DNA of 64,000 bases from Haloferax litoreum. GTDB taxonomy: Archaea; Halobacteriota; Halobacteria; Halobacteriales; Haloferacaceae. The translations under genes were made by a program, and so were the position numbers. Where the stretch lies: contig NZ_WKJO01000001.1 in assembly GCF_009674605.1 (NCBI RefSeq), positions 744,001-808,000 on the forward strand, read 5' to 3'. Below the pieces are notes generated by a model. That model was given only the letters and a program-made list of their open reading frames with translations, made no database searches and was not told the origin of the DNA. Below are positions 25,061 to 34,185 of this stretch, in pieces (position 1 is the first letter of the stretch; the number at the start of each line of letters is the position of its first letter).

Positions 25061-26080
25061 ATGGAGAAACAGATGGCCGACCTCATCCCCTCCAACTCCG
25101 GAGACTCGACCGACGGCCCAGACGACCGGGACCCCCGCGTCATCGGCCTCGACAGCGACGACGCCGACGACTTACTCGGTGCCATCTCCTCTTCGACTGC
25201 CCGGTCCGTGCTCGCGTCGCTCCACGAGTCTCCGGCGACGCCCTCCGACCTCGCGACAGACGTCGACACCTCGTTACAGAACGTCCAGTACCACCTCGGG
25301 AACCTCTCCGAGGCGGGACTCATCGAAGTCACGGATACGCGCTACTCCGAGAAAGGCCGCGAGATGAACGTGTACGCGCCCGCCGACCGTGCACTCGTCG
25401 TCGTCGCCGGACGCGAAGACGACACGAGCGGTCTCAAGAGCGCGCTCACTCGCCTCATCGGCGGCATCGGCGTCCTCGGTATCGGCGGGGCTGTCCTGAA
25501 CCGCCTCGCGCGGACGGGGAGTGTCTTCCCGTTCGCGGCGACCGGTGGTGCAGACGGCGGAGAGAGCGGTGGCGGTGCGGAGAGTGCTGACGTTGGGGGC
25601 GGCGGTGCCGGCGGGGCGAACGAATCGACGGCCAGCGAACCCGACGTATCCTTCACCGGAGAGAGTGGAGACGTGAACGCGACCGGTGGCGAACAGACCA
25701 CTGCCGCGGATGCGACGACCACTTCCGACGGTGGCGGCGGGTTCAACATCGCAGAGGCGACGACGACCGAGTCGGCAGACGCGACTCAGACCGCCGCCGA
25801 GGAAGCGACCAAGACGGTGACGGAAGCGGCCACCCGAACTGCCGCAGAGACGGCCACCTCGACGCCGCTTCCCACCTCCACGCCGACTGCGACGGCCGAA
25901 CCGACTGCCGAACCAGCCACGACAGCGGTCCAGCAGGCTACCGACGCGACGATGCAACTCACGAACGGGACGTCGGGGACGGCCGACCTGCTCGGGTCGT
26001 TGTCGCCGGGTGCACTGTTCTTCCTCGGCGGCCTAACCGTCCTCGTGGCGTGGGTCGCACTCGGCGTCCTCCGTGACTAA
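25061..26080 (+). CDS. Membrane-anchored winged-helix (ArsR-type) regulator
   Basis: The 339-residue protein has an ArsR-like winged helix at about residues 35-110 (ISSSTARSVLASLHESPATP, then TSLQNVQYHLGNLSEAGLIE). A hydrophobic glycine-rich segment follows (about 128-150), then some 140 residues of Gly, Thr, Ala and Ser low-complexity sequence (about 160-305). The C-terminus is a membrane helix (ALFFLGGLTVLVAWVALGVL). The layout suggests a cytoplasmic DNA-binding head joined to an extracellular, possibly O-glycosylated Thr-rich stalk. It is divergent from the phosphate transporter operon, so it is a candidate regulator of that operon. Confidence 0.82.
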   Translation: MEKQMADLIPSNSGDSTDGPDDRDPRVIGLDSDDADDLLGAISSSTARSVLASLHESPATPSDLATDVDTSLQNVQYHLGNLSEAGLIEVTDTRYSEKGREMNVYAPADRALVVVAGREDDTSGLKSALTRLIGGIGVLGIGGAVLNRLARTGSVFPFAATGGADGGESGGGAESADVGGGGAGGANESTASEPDVSFTGESGDVNATGGEQTTAADATTTSDGGGGFNIAEATTTESADATQTAAEEATKTVTEAATRTAAETATSTPLPTSTPTATAEPTAEPATTAVQQATDATMQLTNGTSGTADLLGSLSPGALFFLGGLTVLVAWVALGVLRD

Positions 26081-26292
26081 AACACCTGTTTTAGCTTACG
26101 GTGCGTATTTGACCTGTCCTCTCATACGAGTGAGTACGAGGCGACGTCGAGCCAGACGACGACGGGTTCCTTGCCCCAACGTGCGCCCCTGCCCCCCGTC
26201 GCCCCCGCTTCGACGTGGCCTCGGAACGCCCAGAACAGGCCCTCCACCTGTTCCCGCTGATTCTCCCGGCCCTCCACCGGAACACCCCGTGT

Positions 26293-26814
26293 TCAGTGCC
26301 CGCCGGGCACCACACGGAACGTCTGAAACACGTCGCCATCAACCGTGACGAGTCGCCCGCGGAGACCACCGTCCGGAAGTTCCTCGAACTCGGCGTGCGC
26401 CTGCCGGTTCCCCCGCGGTTGGGCGTGACTCCCCGGGTTGACGAGCGGAATCTCACCCGTTCCGTCGAACGTTGGCCGGTGGCTATGGCCGAAGATGACG
26501 GCGTCAGCACCGCGTTCACGACCGAACAGCGAGAGGGCAGTCCCGCCGCCGCGACGCGTGTGCGTCACCGCGAACTCCACGCCGCCGTACGTGAAGTTCC
26601 GGGCTTCGGGAATTCGGGCGCGAATCTCCGGGCCGTCGTTGTTGCCGTAGACGGCGAGGAACTCCTCGGACTCGTCGATGAAGGCGTCGAGCACGGACTC
26701 GCGCATGAAGTCACCCGCGTGGACGACGAGGTCGGCGTCGCGGACCGCGTCGAGTGTACGATTCGTGAGGCGGTGGCCGTCTGTACTGTGGGTGTCGGAG
26801 ACGACGACGAGCAT
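26293..26814 (-). CDS. MJ0936/YfcE-type phosphodiesterase
   Basis: The 173-residue metallophosphoesterase has the family motifs in order: SDTHS (about residues 6-10), HAGDF (about 32-36), GNND (about 58-61), THTRR (about 84) and FGHSHRP (about 107-113). These coordinate two metal ions. Family members hydrolyse phosphodiesters such as bis-p-nitrophenyl phosphate or cyclic nucleotides, and the natural substrate is unknown. It is divergent from the CDF transporter gene. The 212 bp downstream hold no recognised feature. Confidence 0.9.
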   Translation of the reverse strand: MLVVVSDTHSTDGHRLTNRTLDAVRDADLVVHAGDFMRESVLDAFIDESEEFLAVYGNNDGPEIRARIPEARNFTYGGVEFAVTHTRRGGGTALSLFGRERGADAVIFGHSHRPTFDGTGEIPLVNPGSHAQPRGNRQAHAEFEELPDGGLRGRLVTVDGDVFQTFRVVPGGH

Positions 26815-26944
26815 ACCCGGCCTACGTGTCGAAGAGATTGAAACCTACCGACTGCGACCGGGAGACAGCGCGTGTGACTGGGGGTGGAACGCGACATGTG
26901 AGCGTGGCGGAACATCTATCCGCCCGGGGGGAGTGGCCCACGAC

Positions 26945-27889
26945 ATGGCAGGCAGTACGTCGGTCGTCGTCGCGGCCCTCTTCGCCAACGGGGCCATCGC
27001 CATTCTCAAATTCCTCGGATTTCTCGCCACTGGAAGCCCCTCCATGCTCTCGGAGACGTACCACTCTATCTCCGACACCGGGAATCAGGTCTTCTTGCTC
27101 ATCGGTATCCGGTACAGCAGTCGCAAGGCGACCCGCCAACACCCCTTCGGGTTCGGTAAAGCGCAGTTCTTCTACTCGTTTCTCGTCTCCGTGATGCTCT
27201 TCGGTATCGCCGGGTGGGAGTCCGCAAAACACGGATACGACGCGCTGATGCACCCGGCCCACGGGGGCGGTGCGGAGAGTCTCCTCCTGTTCGGGATGGA
27301 GGTTCGTCCCATCTGGGTCAACGTCGCCATCCTCCTCGGTGCCATCGCGTTCGAGAGTTACGCCTTCGTGAAGGCGAACGCCGAACTCCGACGCCAAATC
27401 GAGGAGTACGAGTGGAGTGGCCTCGTCCAAGCGTTCCGCGAGACGAGCGACGTGACCACCCTGACGGCGTTCACCGAGGACACCGTCGCACTCGTCGGTG
27501 CGATGCTCGCGCTCGTCGGTATCGGCCTCACCGAACTCACGGGGAATCAGGTGTACGACGCGGCGACAGCCCTCCTCATCGGTATCCTCCTCATGGGATT
27601 CGCCATCGCACTGGCGTGGGAGAACAAGCGACTGCTCATCGGCGAGAGTGTCCCCACCCGCGAAGAACAGGAACTGCGAGCACTCGTCCGAAACGACCCG
27701 CACGTGACTCACGTCGACAAATTCCGCGCCTCCTACGTCGGCCCCGAGAAACTGCTTCTCGCACTCGACGTTAGTTTCGACCCCCAACTCGACACCGAAG
27801 AGATAGACGAACACATCTCTACTATCGAGAAGAAACTCAAGGAAGCGGACGACCGAGTCCACTTCGTCTACATCGAACCCGAACTGTGA
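26945..27889 (+). CDS. Cation diffusion facilitator family transporter
   Basis: The 314-residue CDF protein has six predicted helices and a cytoplasmic C-terminal domain (about 230-314; THVDKFRASYVGPEKLLLAL). Candidate metal-site residues are H and D in YHSISDTGNQ (about 38-47) and E and D in FTEDTVALVG (about 176). It would export divalent metals such as Zn2+ or Mn2+ in exchange for protons. It starts at the ATG at 26945; the longer frame from 26678 overlaps the divergent phosphodiesterase gene. A small membrane gene follows after one base. Confidence 0.9.
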   Translation: MAGSTSVVVAALFANGAIAILKFLGFLATGSPSMLSETYHSISDTGNQVFLLIGIRYSSRKATRQHPFGFGKAQFFYSFLVSVMLFGIAGWESAKHGYDALMHPAHGGGAESLLLFGMEVRPIWVNVAILLGAIAFESYAFVKANAELRRQIEEYEWSGLVQAFRETSDVTTLTAFTEDTVALVGAMLALVGIGLTELTGNQVYDAATALLIGILLMGFAIALAWENKRLLIGESVPTREEQELRALVRNDPHVTHVDKFRASYVGPEKLLLALDVSFDPQLDTEEIDEHISTIEKKLKEADDRVHFVYIEPEL

Positions 27890-27890
27890 G

Positions 27891-28106
27891 ATGCGTCTGG
27901 CAGCACTCGTTCCACCACTCATCGTTGTCGCCGGCGGCATCTACACTTACAGTCGCCCGATGAAGATGCGGAGTTTCGTGAGTGCTCAAGCGTGGGAAGA
28001 GAAACCGCAGACGGCGAAACGGAGACATCGTGAGCGAGCACAGAACTGGGGTCTCGGTCTCATTGCCTTCGGCCTGTTCTGGCTTCTGGCCGCGCTCGTA
28101 CCGTGA
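27891..28106 (+). CDS. Small two-helix membrane protein downstream of the CDF gene
   Basis: The 71-residue product has two hydrophobic segments (LAALVPPLIVVAGGIYTY and GLGLIAFGLFWLLAALV) around a basic cytoplasmic loop (EEKPQTAKRRHRERAQ). It begins one base after the transporter stop, so co-expression is near certain. No family recognised. Confidence 0.7.
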   Translation: MRLAALVPPLIVVAGGIYTYSRPMKMRSFVSAQAWEEKPQTAKRRHRERAQNWGLGLIAFGLFWLLAALVP

Positions 28107-28135
28107 GCGTGTGCCACCGACAGCGACCGATTCGA

Positions 28136-29161
28136 TTACTGCGACTGGACCGCTTCGGCGACGCGTTCGACTGCGTCTTCGACGTCCGCACGCGAGACGT
28201 TCAGGTTCGTCGTAAATCGAGTGTGGTACTCGCCGAACGTCCCGCCGAGGACGCCCACGTCGTCGCACAGGCCGACGAACTCCTCCGCGGTCAAACCGGC
28301 ACCTTCGGAGTCGACGACGACGATGTTCGTATCGGGCGCCGGAACCGATAGCCCCTCGACGGCGTCGAGGCCTTCGGCGAGCACTCGGGCGTTCTCGTGG
28401 TCGTCGGCCAGTCGGTCGACGTTGTCGAGAGCGACCAGACCGGGTGCCGCGATGATGCCGGCCTGTCGCATCCCACCGCCGAACTGCTTGCGGACGCGCG
28501 TCGCCTGCTCGATGAACGTCTCACTGCCTGCGAGAATCGACCCGACCGGTGCGCCGAGGCCCTTCGAGAGACAGAACATCACGGAATCGACGTTCTCGGT
28601 CATCGCCGCTGGGTCCGCGTCGAGGGCGACACAGGCGTTGAACACGCGTGCACCGTCGAGGTGGACGGGAACGCCGAGTTCGTGTGCCGCCTCGGCCGCC
28701 GCGTCGATATCTGCCTTCGGGATGGCGACACCACCGCGGGCGTTGTGTGTGTTTTCGAGACACAGAACGCCGGTCCCGGCGACGTGAAGCGACTCCTCTC
28801 GCGCGTGCTCGCGGACCTGTTCGGGCGTGGGAACGGCGCGTTCACCGCCGTCGAAGGCCCGAACTTGTAGGCCAGACAACTGGGCGAACCCGCCGACTTC
28901 CCACTTGTAGACGTGGGCCTTGGCGTCGACGAGTGCTTCCTGTCCGGGGTCAGTGTGGACGCGGGCGGCGATTTGGTTCCCCATCGTCCCGGAGGGAACG
29001 TACAGGGCGTCTTCCATGCCGACCAACTCGGCGGCACGCGCTTCGAGTTCGTTCACAGTCGGGTCGCCGCCGTACACGTCGTCACCGACGTCAGCGTCGC
29101 GGGCGGCGACGCGCATCTCGTCGGAGGGGAGCGTCACCGTGTCACTTCGGAGGTCTATCAT
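28136..29161 (-). CDS. Low-specificity L-threonine aldolase
   Basis: The 341-residue PLP enzyme of the beta-eliminating lyase family begins MIDLRSDTVTLPSDEM and contains GDDVYGGDPTVNELE, the PLP-binding lysine in FCLSKGLGAPVGS (about residue 205), and HLDGARVFN. It splits threonine or allo-threonine into glycine and acetaldehyde. The start at 29161 matches the family N-terminus; the longer frame to 29269 is not supported. It is divergent from the first aminopeptidase gene. Confidence 0.94.
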   Translation of the reverse strand: MIDLRSDTVTLPSDEMRVAARDADVGDDVYGGDPTVNELEARAAELVGMEDALYVPSGTMGNQIAARVHTDPGQEALVDAKAHVYKWEVGGFAQLSGLQVRAFDGGERAVPTPEQVREHAREESLHVAGTGVLCLENTHNARGGVAIPKADIDAAAEAAHELGVPVHLDGARVFNACVALDADPAAMTENVDSVMFCLSKGLGAPVGSILAGSETFIEQATRVRKQFGGGMRQAGIIAAPGLVALDNVDRLADDHENARVLAEGLDAVEGLSVPAPDTNIVVVDSEGAGLTAEEFVGLCDDVGVLGGTFGEYHTRFTTNLNVSRADVEDAVERVAEAVQSQ

Positions 29162-29277
29162 TGCGCGAAGAGACCGCCCCGAGTGAGAAATAGCCGGTGG
29201 TCTGTTCGAGTCCCGGTTCGTGGTGGCAACATTTGCGGTTCGAAAGGTGTTTGCCCCGGGGACACACACGACGCGGT

Positions 29278-30363
29278 ATGGACCCGCGTATCCGCGAACA
29301 CGCTCAGACCGTCGTCGACCACTCGACGCGCGTCGAGGAGGGCGACAACGTCGTCATCTCTGCGCCTGCCGTCGCCGAAGACCTCGTGACCGCCATCTGC
29401 GAACTCGTCGGTGAGCGCGGCGCGTACGCCGTCAACATCGACAGCAACCCGCGATTCGGGCGCGCGTTCCTCCGCGCGTCCGAGACGGACGAGTTCGAGA
29501 CGCCGGACCACCAACTCGCGCTCATCGAGGCGTCCGACGTGTACATCAACGTCCGCGCCGAGACGAACGCGACGGAACAAAGCGACATCGACCCCGCGAC
29601 CAACGCGGCGTGGAAACGCGCCTACAAGCCGATTCAGGTCGAAGCGCTCCAGAAACGCTGGTGTCTCACCCAGTACCCGGCGTCGGGGAGTGCCCAACTC
29701 GCCGGCATGAGTACCGAGGCGTACGAGAACTTCGTCTACGACGCCGTCAGTCTCGACTGGGAGAAGCAGGCCGAACACCAAGCACAGATGGTCGAACTCC
29801 TCGACGACGCCGACGAAGTCCGCATCAAATCGGGCGACGAGACGGACGTGACGATGAGCGTCGCCGGCAACACGACCATCAACGACAAGGGCGAACACAA
29901 CCTCCCCGGCGGCGAAGTGTTCACCGCGCCCGTCAAGGATTCCGTCGAGGGAGAGGTGTACTTCGACCTGCCACTGTACCGCCAGGGCCGCGAAATCACG
30001 GGTGTCCGCGTCACGTTCGAAGACGGGAAAGTCGTCGACTACTCCGCAGAACGCAACGAGGAAGTTCTCGACGGCGTGTTCGACACCGACGAGGGTGCCC
30101 GCTACCTCGGCGAACTCGGTATCGGCATGAACCGCAACATCGACCAGTTCACCTACAACATGCTCTTCGACGAGAAGATGGGTGACACCGTCCACATGGC
30201 CGTCGGGTCCGCGTACCCCGAGACGGTCGGCGACGACAACGAAGTCAACGAGAGCGCCGAACACGTGGACATGATTGTCGACATGTCCGAGGATTCTGTC
30301 ATCGAACTCGACGGGGAAGTCGTCCAGCGCAACGGGACGTTCGTGTTCGAAGACGACTTCTAA
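29278..30363 (+). CDS. M29 family aminopeptidase, copy 1
   Basis: The 361-residue protein aligns along its length with the thermophilic aminopeptidase family M29 (AmpS, AmpT, PepS). These are metal-dependent exopeptidases whose ligands come from Glu, His and Asp in the C-terminal half (GEHNLPGGEVFTAPVKDSVE, GELGIGMNRNIDQFTYNMLF, HMAVGSAYPE, HVDMIVDMSEDS). Expected role: cytoplasmic removal of N-terminal residues from peptides. It is followed by a same-length paralogue. The start at 29278 is shared with that paralogue (MDPRI). Confidence 0.92.
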   Translation: MDPRIREHAQTVVDHSTRVEEGDNVVISAPAVAEDLVTAICELVGERGAYAVNIDSNPRFGRAFLRASETDEFETPDHQLALIEASDVYINVRAETNATEQSDIDPATNAAWKRAYKPIQVEALQKRWCLTQYPASGSAQLAGMSTEAYENFVYDAVSLDWEKQAEHQAQMVELLDDADEVRIKSGDETDVTMSVAGNTTINDKGEHNLPGGEVFTAPVKDSVEGEVYFDLPLYRQGREITGVRVTFEDGKVVDYSAERNEEVLDGVFDTDEGARYLGELGIGMNRNIDQFTYNMLFDEKMGDTVHMAVGSAYPETVGDDNEVNESAEHVDMIVDMSEDSVIELDGEVVQRNGTFVFEDDF

Positions 30364-30555
30364 TCGGGGTGTCGGCTTTTTCCTCCAGGTTTTGCGGGTG
30401 TGAGCGTAGCGAACACCCGGAAAAAGTGGAACTGGGACGGTCGTGTTCGAAGACGACTTCTGGCCTGCAGAAGGCAGATGGGCCAAAAGTGATTCTGGGG
30501 TATCAGAAATGTGGTTCTGGGAACGACTTTTTGACCCCGGCGAGACGGTGCGACC
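30364..30555 (+). pseudogene. Spacer with a relic of an aminopeptidase 3' end
   Basis: Between the two aminopeptidase genes, 30430-30461 repeats the last 31 bases of copy 1 (30331-30361) with one inserted base and one substitution. It encodes the end VFEDDF out of frame with anything. A hairpin CGGGTGT/ACACCCG (30395-30401, 30413-30419) lies before it, and a T run with ACTTTTTGACC near 30524-30534 provides the promoter-like element of copy 2. It looks like a scar of recombination between tandem copies. Confidence 0.6.
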
Positions 30556-31641
30556 ATGGACCCCCGTATTCAGCAACACGCAGCGGTTCTCGTCGACCAT
30601 AGCATTAGCGTCAATCCGGGCGATAGTGTCATCATCGCAGCCCCAGGGTTGGCCGAAGACCTCGTCGTGGCATTGTACGAGAAACTCGGCGAACGAGGCG
30701 CACGTCCGACGACGATAGCGAACGACAGTCGCGCACACAGCGCGTACATGCGTACGATTGACCGGGAAGAACTGACGCTGAATGAAGCGCAGTTGGCCGC
30801 GTTAAAGCAGGCTGACGCCCTCATCTCCATCCGTGCCGGGGAGAACTCCTTCGAGAACAGTGACATTGATTCGAAAAAGACGATGGTCGACCAACAGGTG
30901 AACAAGCCGTTGAGCGAAGAGGTCAGACGCACGCGCTGGGTCGTCACCCAGTTCCCTGCGCCGGGCAACGCACAACTCGCCGAGATGAGCACCGGCGCGT
31001 ACGAGGAGTTCGTCTACAGTGCGGTCAACAAAGACTGGGACGCTCAGCGGGAACACCAACAACAGATGGTCGACTTGCTCAACGAGGCCGACGAAGTTCG
31101 CATCAGGTCGGGCGATGCCACCGAACTCTCGATGAGCATCGAGGGGATGGTTGCGGCGAACGACTTCGGAGAAAACAATCTCCCTGGCGGAGAGGTCTTC
31201 ACCGCACCCGTGCCAGACAGTGTCGAAGGGACTGTTCTATTCGACATGCCACTACTCGCACAAGGCCGCGAAGTCCAAGGCGTCTGGCTCCAATTCGAAG
31301 ACGGAGAGGTTGTCGATTACAGCGCCGAAAAGAACCAGGAAATCCTCGACGCAGTCCTCGATACGGACGATGGTGCCCGCCGTCTTGGAGAACTCGGCAT
31401 CGGCATGAACCGCGACATCGACCGCTTTACCTCCAACATACTCTTCGACGAGAAGATGGGAGACACGATACACCTCGCCCTCGGCAAGGCCATGGAGAAG
31501 AACGTCCCGGACGGACGAAAAGGAAACGAGAGTGCCGTCCACCTCGACATGCTCGTCGATATGTCCGAGGATTCGACCATCGAACTCGACGGGGACGTCG
31601 TCCAGCGCAATGGGACGTTCGTGTTCGAAGACGACTTCTGA
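30556..31641 (+). CDS. M29 family aminopeptidase, copy 2
   Basis: Also 361 residues and collinear with copy 1 (MDPRI start, NNLPGGEVFTAPVPDSVE, LGELGIGMNRDIDRFTSNIL, identical end VVQRNGTFVFEDDF). It differs at many positions in the first 150 residues, where substrate specificity would be expected to diverge. The proposed metal ligands are kept. The codon choice is somewhat less GC-rich than in copy 1, so it is not a very recent duplicate, yet the last residues and nucleotides are nearly identical, hinting at gene conversion at the 3' end. Confidence 0.92.
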   Translation: MDPRIQQHAAVLVDHSISVNPGDSVIIAAPGLAEDLVVALYEKLGERGARPTTIANDSRAHSAYMRTIDREELTLNEAQLAALKQADALISIRAGENSFENSDIDSKKTMVDQQVNKPLSEEVRRTRWVVTQFPAPGNAQLAEMSTGAYEEFVYSAVNKDWDAQREHQQQMVDLLNEADEVRIRSGDATELSMSIEGMVAANDFGENNLPGGEVFTAPVPDSVEGTVLFDMPLLAQGREVQGVWLQFEDGEVVDYSAEKNQEILDAVLDTDDGARRLGELGIGMNRDIDRFTSNILFDEKMGDTIHLALGKAMEKNVPDGRKGNESAVHLDMLVDMSEDSTIELDGDVVQRNGTFVFEDDF

Positions 31642-32008
31642 GCCCTCTCTGGTGTCTCGCGTACTGTGACGACACCGAGGGAACTGATTCGGCGTGGTGG
31701 AGAGCGACGGAACGGTCGCTTGAGTTCGACCGACGGACTCCGTACTGGGTCGAGTGTCGTCCGAGAACCAGTAGTTCATCTCTGGGATTCTCGGGGGTAA
31801 GTGCGTTACGTCTCCGAGTCTCCAGTCGAAACAGTACCCTTCGAAGACTCCGACGGTCTATTCGACCAATCCCGTCAGACGAACGTCATACATCGACGAA
31901 ATTCAGGAATTTCCACACGAAATGGTGCCCTTCGAACACGGTGGACGGTTGTGACACAAATTCACGTAGCCACCAGATTTATCGACGCTTCAGCGAGAGT
32001 CTCCTTCG
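31642..32008 (+). other. Intergenic region before the small zinc-ribbon gene
   Basis: 367 bp with no gene that I accept; a GTG-started frame at 31801 lacks convincing composition. The end of the region holds the TATA box TTTATC (31978-31983), centred 29 bp before the ATG at 32009. Confidence 0.5.
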
Positions 32009-32161
32009 ATGCCAGCGGTTCAGTGTAGAACGTGTGGACGCGACGTCGGCGTCCACGAGATAGAGACGACGACGCGAACGAGTGCTGCAGGATTCGACAC
32101 GCGGTATCGGTGTCCCTACTGCCGCGAAGAGATGCGAGACGTGAAAACGCGAATCGTCTGA
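32009..32161 (+). CDS. 50-residue zinc-ribbon protein
   Basis: A short gene read directly from the DNA: 50 residues starting MPAVQCRTCGRDVGVHEIET and ending at the TGA at 32159-32161. Two CxxC pairs (C6/C9 and C35/C38) form one zinc ribbon, and the C-terminus is charged. A TATA box with the right spacing precedes the ATG. It ends one base before the convergent lrp gene. It resembles the many small zinc-finger proteins of haloarchaea; the function is unknown. Confidence 0.78.
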   Translation: MPAVQCRTCGRDVGVHEIETTTRTSAAGFDTRYRCPYCREEMRDVKTRIV

Positions 32162-32162
32162 C

Positions 32163-32621
32163 CTACTCGTCGATATCGAGTTGGAACTGTTCGTTCTCCG
32201 TGACGGCGTTGAGCACGACGGACGTGTTCGACTCGCGGATGTCGACGTCGGTGAGCAACTTCTTAATCTGTGTGTTCATGCCATCTGTGTCGCGGAACTT
32301 GCCGATGGCGATGATGTCGTAGTCGCCAGTCACCTCGTACACCGAAATCATCTGCTTCTCCGTGCGGAGTCGCTCAGTCACGTCGACGAGCGCCGACCCC
32401 TCGACTTTCAGTTGGATGATGGCGGTGACGTCGTAGCCGAGAGCGTCGTAGTTCACGCGCGGGGTGTACCCCTCGATGACGCCTTCGTCTTCGAGGTCAC
32501 GGAGGTGATTCGAGACAGTCGTCACCGACACGTCGAGTTCTTCGGCGAGGCTTCGCAGACTCGCTCGACCATCGCCGAGGAGTGCGTTGATGAGCTTCGC
32601 ATCGAGGTTTTCGTACGTCAT
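32163..32621 (-). CDS. lrp: Lrp/AsnC family regulator next to glnA
   Basis: The 152-residue protein has an N-terminal helix-turn-helix (residues about 4-60; [20 protein letters not shown] and [20 protein letters not shown]) and a RAM/AsnC ligand domain (about 68-148; [20 protein letters not shown]). Lrp proteins act as octamers or dimers and respond to amino acids. It is divergent from glutamine synthetase, an arrangement I recall from Haloferax, so it probably regulates glnA and itself. The intergenic region carries a palindrome that could be its operator. Confidence 0.92.
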   Translation of the reverse strand: MTYENLDAKLINALLGDGRASLRSLAEELDVSVTTVSNHLRDLEDEGVIEGYTPRVNYDALGYDVTAIIQLKVEGSALVDVTERLRTEKQMISVYEVTGDYDIIAIGKFRDTDGMNTQIKKLLTDVDIRESNTSVVLNAVTENEQFQLDIDE

Positions 32622-32648
32622 TACATTGAAAGTCCGTCCGGGGGCATT

Positions 32649-32716
32649 AGAATTTTACGAATATCCAATTCTGTGGCGACACGCGGGGAATTGCATTAAG
32701 CGGAAAGGTCTTTATA
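32649..32716. promoter_or_regulatory. lrp-glnA divergent control region
   Basis: An inverted repeat AGAATT (32649-32654) and AATTCT (32667-32672), 12 bp apart, overlaps the minus-strand TATA-like TTCTAAT of lrp. On the plus strand TTTATAG (32710-32716) is the TATA of glnA. The palindrome is a candidate Lrp operator that would repress lrp itself; its effect on glnA is open. Confidence 0.5.
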
Positions 32717-32747
32717 GTTCGCGTGTTCGAATCGTATGTCCAGGAAA

Positions 32748-34118
32748 ATGACGGAAGAAAACGTACGAACCGATGGTGGTCTGAGCGCGGAAGCACAGGC
32801 AGTCATCGACGAAATCGAAGAGAAGAATGTCGACTTCCTGCGCCTCCAGTTCACCGACATTCTCGGTACCGTAAAGAACGTCTCCGTCCCGGCCTCGCAG
32901 GCCGAAAAGGCGTTCACAGAGGGAATTTATTTCGACGGTTCGTCCATCGACGGCTTCGTTCGCATCCAGGAGTCCGACATGCGCCTCGAACCCGACCCGT
33001 CCACGTTCGCCATCCTCCCATGGCGCCAGAAGGAAAACAGCGCGGCGGCCCGCCTCATCTGTGACGTGTTCAACACGTCCACCGGCGAACCGTTCGAGGG
33101 TGACCCGCGCGGTGTCCTGAAGCGCGCTATCGACCGTGCAGACGAGATGGGCTACGACATCAACGCGGCCCCGGAACCGGAGTTCTTCCTCTTCGAAGAA
33201 GACGAGAACGGCCGCGCGACGACCGTCACGAACGACGCCGGTGGCTACTTCGACCTCGCCCCGAAGGACCTCGCGTCCGACGTTCGCCGTGACATCATCT
33301 ACGGTCTCGAGAGCATGGGCTTCGACATCGAAGCGTCGCACCACGAAGTCGCCGAAGGTCAACACGAGATTAACTTCACGTACGACGACGCCCTCTCGAC
33401 GGCCGACAACGTCGCAACCTTCCGGTCTGTCGTCCGCGCCATCGCGGCCGAACACGACCTGCACGCGACGTTCATGCCCAAGCCCATCGCCCGCATCAAC
33501 GGGTCCGGCATGCACACGCACATCTCGCTGTTCCAGGACGGCGAGAACGCGTTCCACGACGAGGACGACGAGTTCAACCTGAGCGAGACTGCCAAGCAGT
33601 TCACCGCAGGTATCCTCGACCACGCGCCCGCAGTGACGGCCGTCGCCGACCCGACGGTGAACTCCTACAAGCGCCTCGTTCCCGGATACGAAGCACCGGT
33701 CTACATCGCGTGGTCCGACCGCAACCGCTCGGCGCTCATCCGCAAACCGGCCGCCCGCACGCCGGCCGCATCGCGTATCGAGGCTCGCTTCCCCGACCCG
33801 TCTTGTAACCCGTACCTCGCCCTCGCGGCGCTCATCCACGCCGGCCTCGACGGCATTGAGCGCGGCCTCGAGTGCCCCGACCCGGTCCGTGAGAACATCT
33901 ACGACTTCGACGAAGCGAAGCGCGAAGAGTACGGCATCGAGACGCTCCCGAAGGACCTCGGCGCTGCCGTCGACGCCCTCGAAGAGGACGAAGTCATCCA
34001 GGAAGCCCTCGGTGACCACGTCTTCGAGAAGTTCGTCGAAGCCAAGCGCTCCGAGTTCCAAGACTACCTCGTCTCGGTCTCCGAGTGGGAACTCGACCGC
34101 TACCTCGAGACGTTCTAA
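32748..34118 (+). CDS. glnA: Glutamine synthetase type I
   Basis: The 456-residue enzyme makes glutamine from glutamate, ammonia and ATP. Family motifs are [10 protein letters not shown] (about residues 63-72), [12 protein letters not shown] (about 252-263), [20 protein letters not shown] (about 312-331) and [14 protein letters not shown]. The bacterial adenylylation tyrosine region is not evident, as expected for this archaeal type. The family start MTEENVRTD is chosen; ATG at 32736 adds MSRK, and the TATA spacing does not decide between them. Nitrogen control probably runs through the neighbouring Lrp and PII proteins encoded elsewhere. Confidence 0.96.
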   Translation: MTEENVRTDGGLSAEAQAVIDEIEEKNVDFLRLQFTDILGTVKNVSVPASQAEKAFTEGIYFDGSSIDGFVRIQESDMRLEPDPSTFAILPWRQKENSAAARLICDVFNTSTGEPFEGDPRGVLKRAIDRADEMGYDINAAPEPEFFLFEEDENGRATTVTNDAGGYFDLAPKDLASDVRRDIIYGLESMGFDIEASHHEVAEGQHEINFTYDDALSTADNVATFRSVVRAIAAEHDLHATFMPKPIARINGSGMHTHISLFQDGENAFHDEDDEFNLSETAKQFTAGILDHAPAVTAVADPTVNSYKRLVPGYEAPVYIAWSDRNRSALIRKPAARTPAASRIEARFPDPSCNPYLALAALIHAGLDGIERGLECPDPVRENIYDFDEAKREEYGIETLPKDLGAAVDALEEDEVIQEALGDHVFEKFVEAKRSEFQDYLVSVSEWELDRYLETF

Positions 34119-34185
34119 ACGCGACGAACCCGCAACAGTCGCTTATTTTTCGACGCTCACAACCGAGAGCGGCGGGGCCGGGCTT

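Noticed and set aside
31801-32028. A 75-residue GTG-started frame after the second aminopeptidase gene
   Set aside because: Serine/arginine-rich composition unlike haloarchaeal proteins, and it overlaps the promoter of the zinc-ribbon gene.
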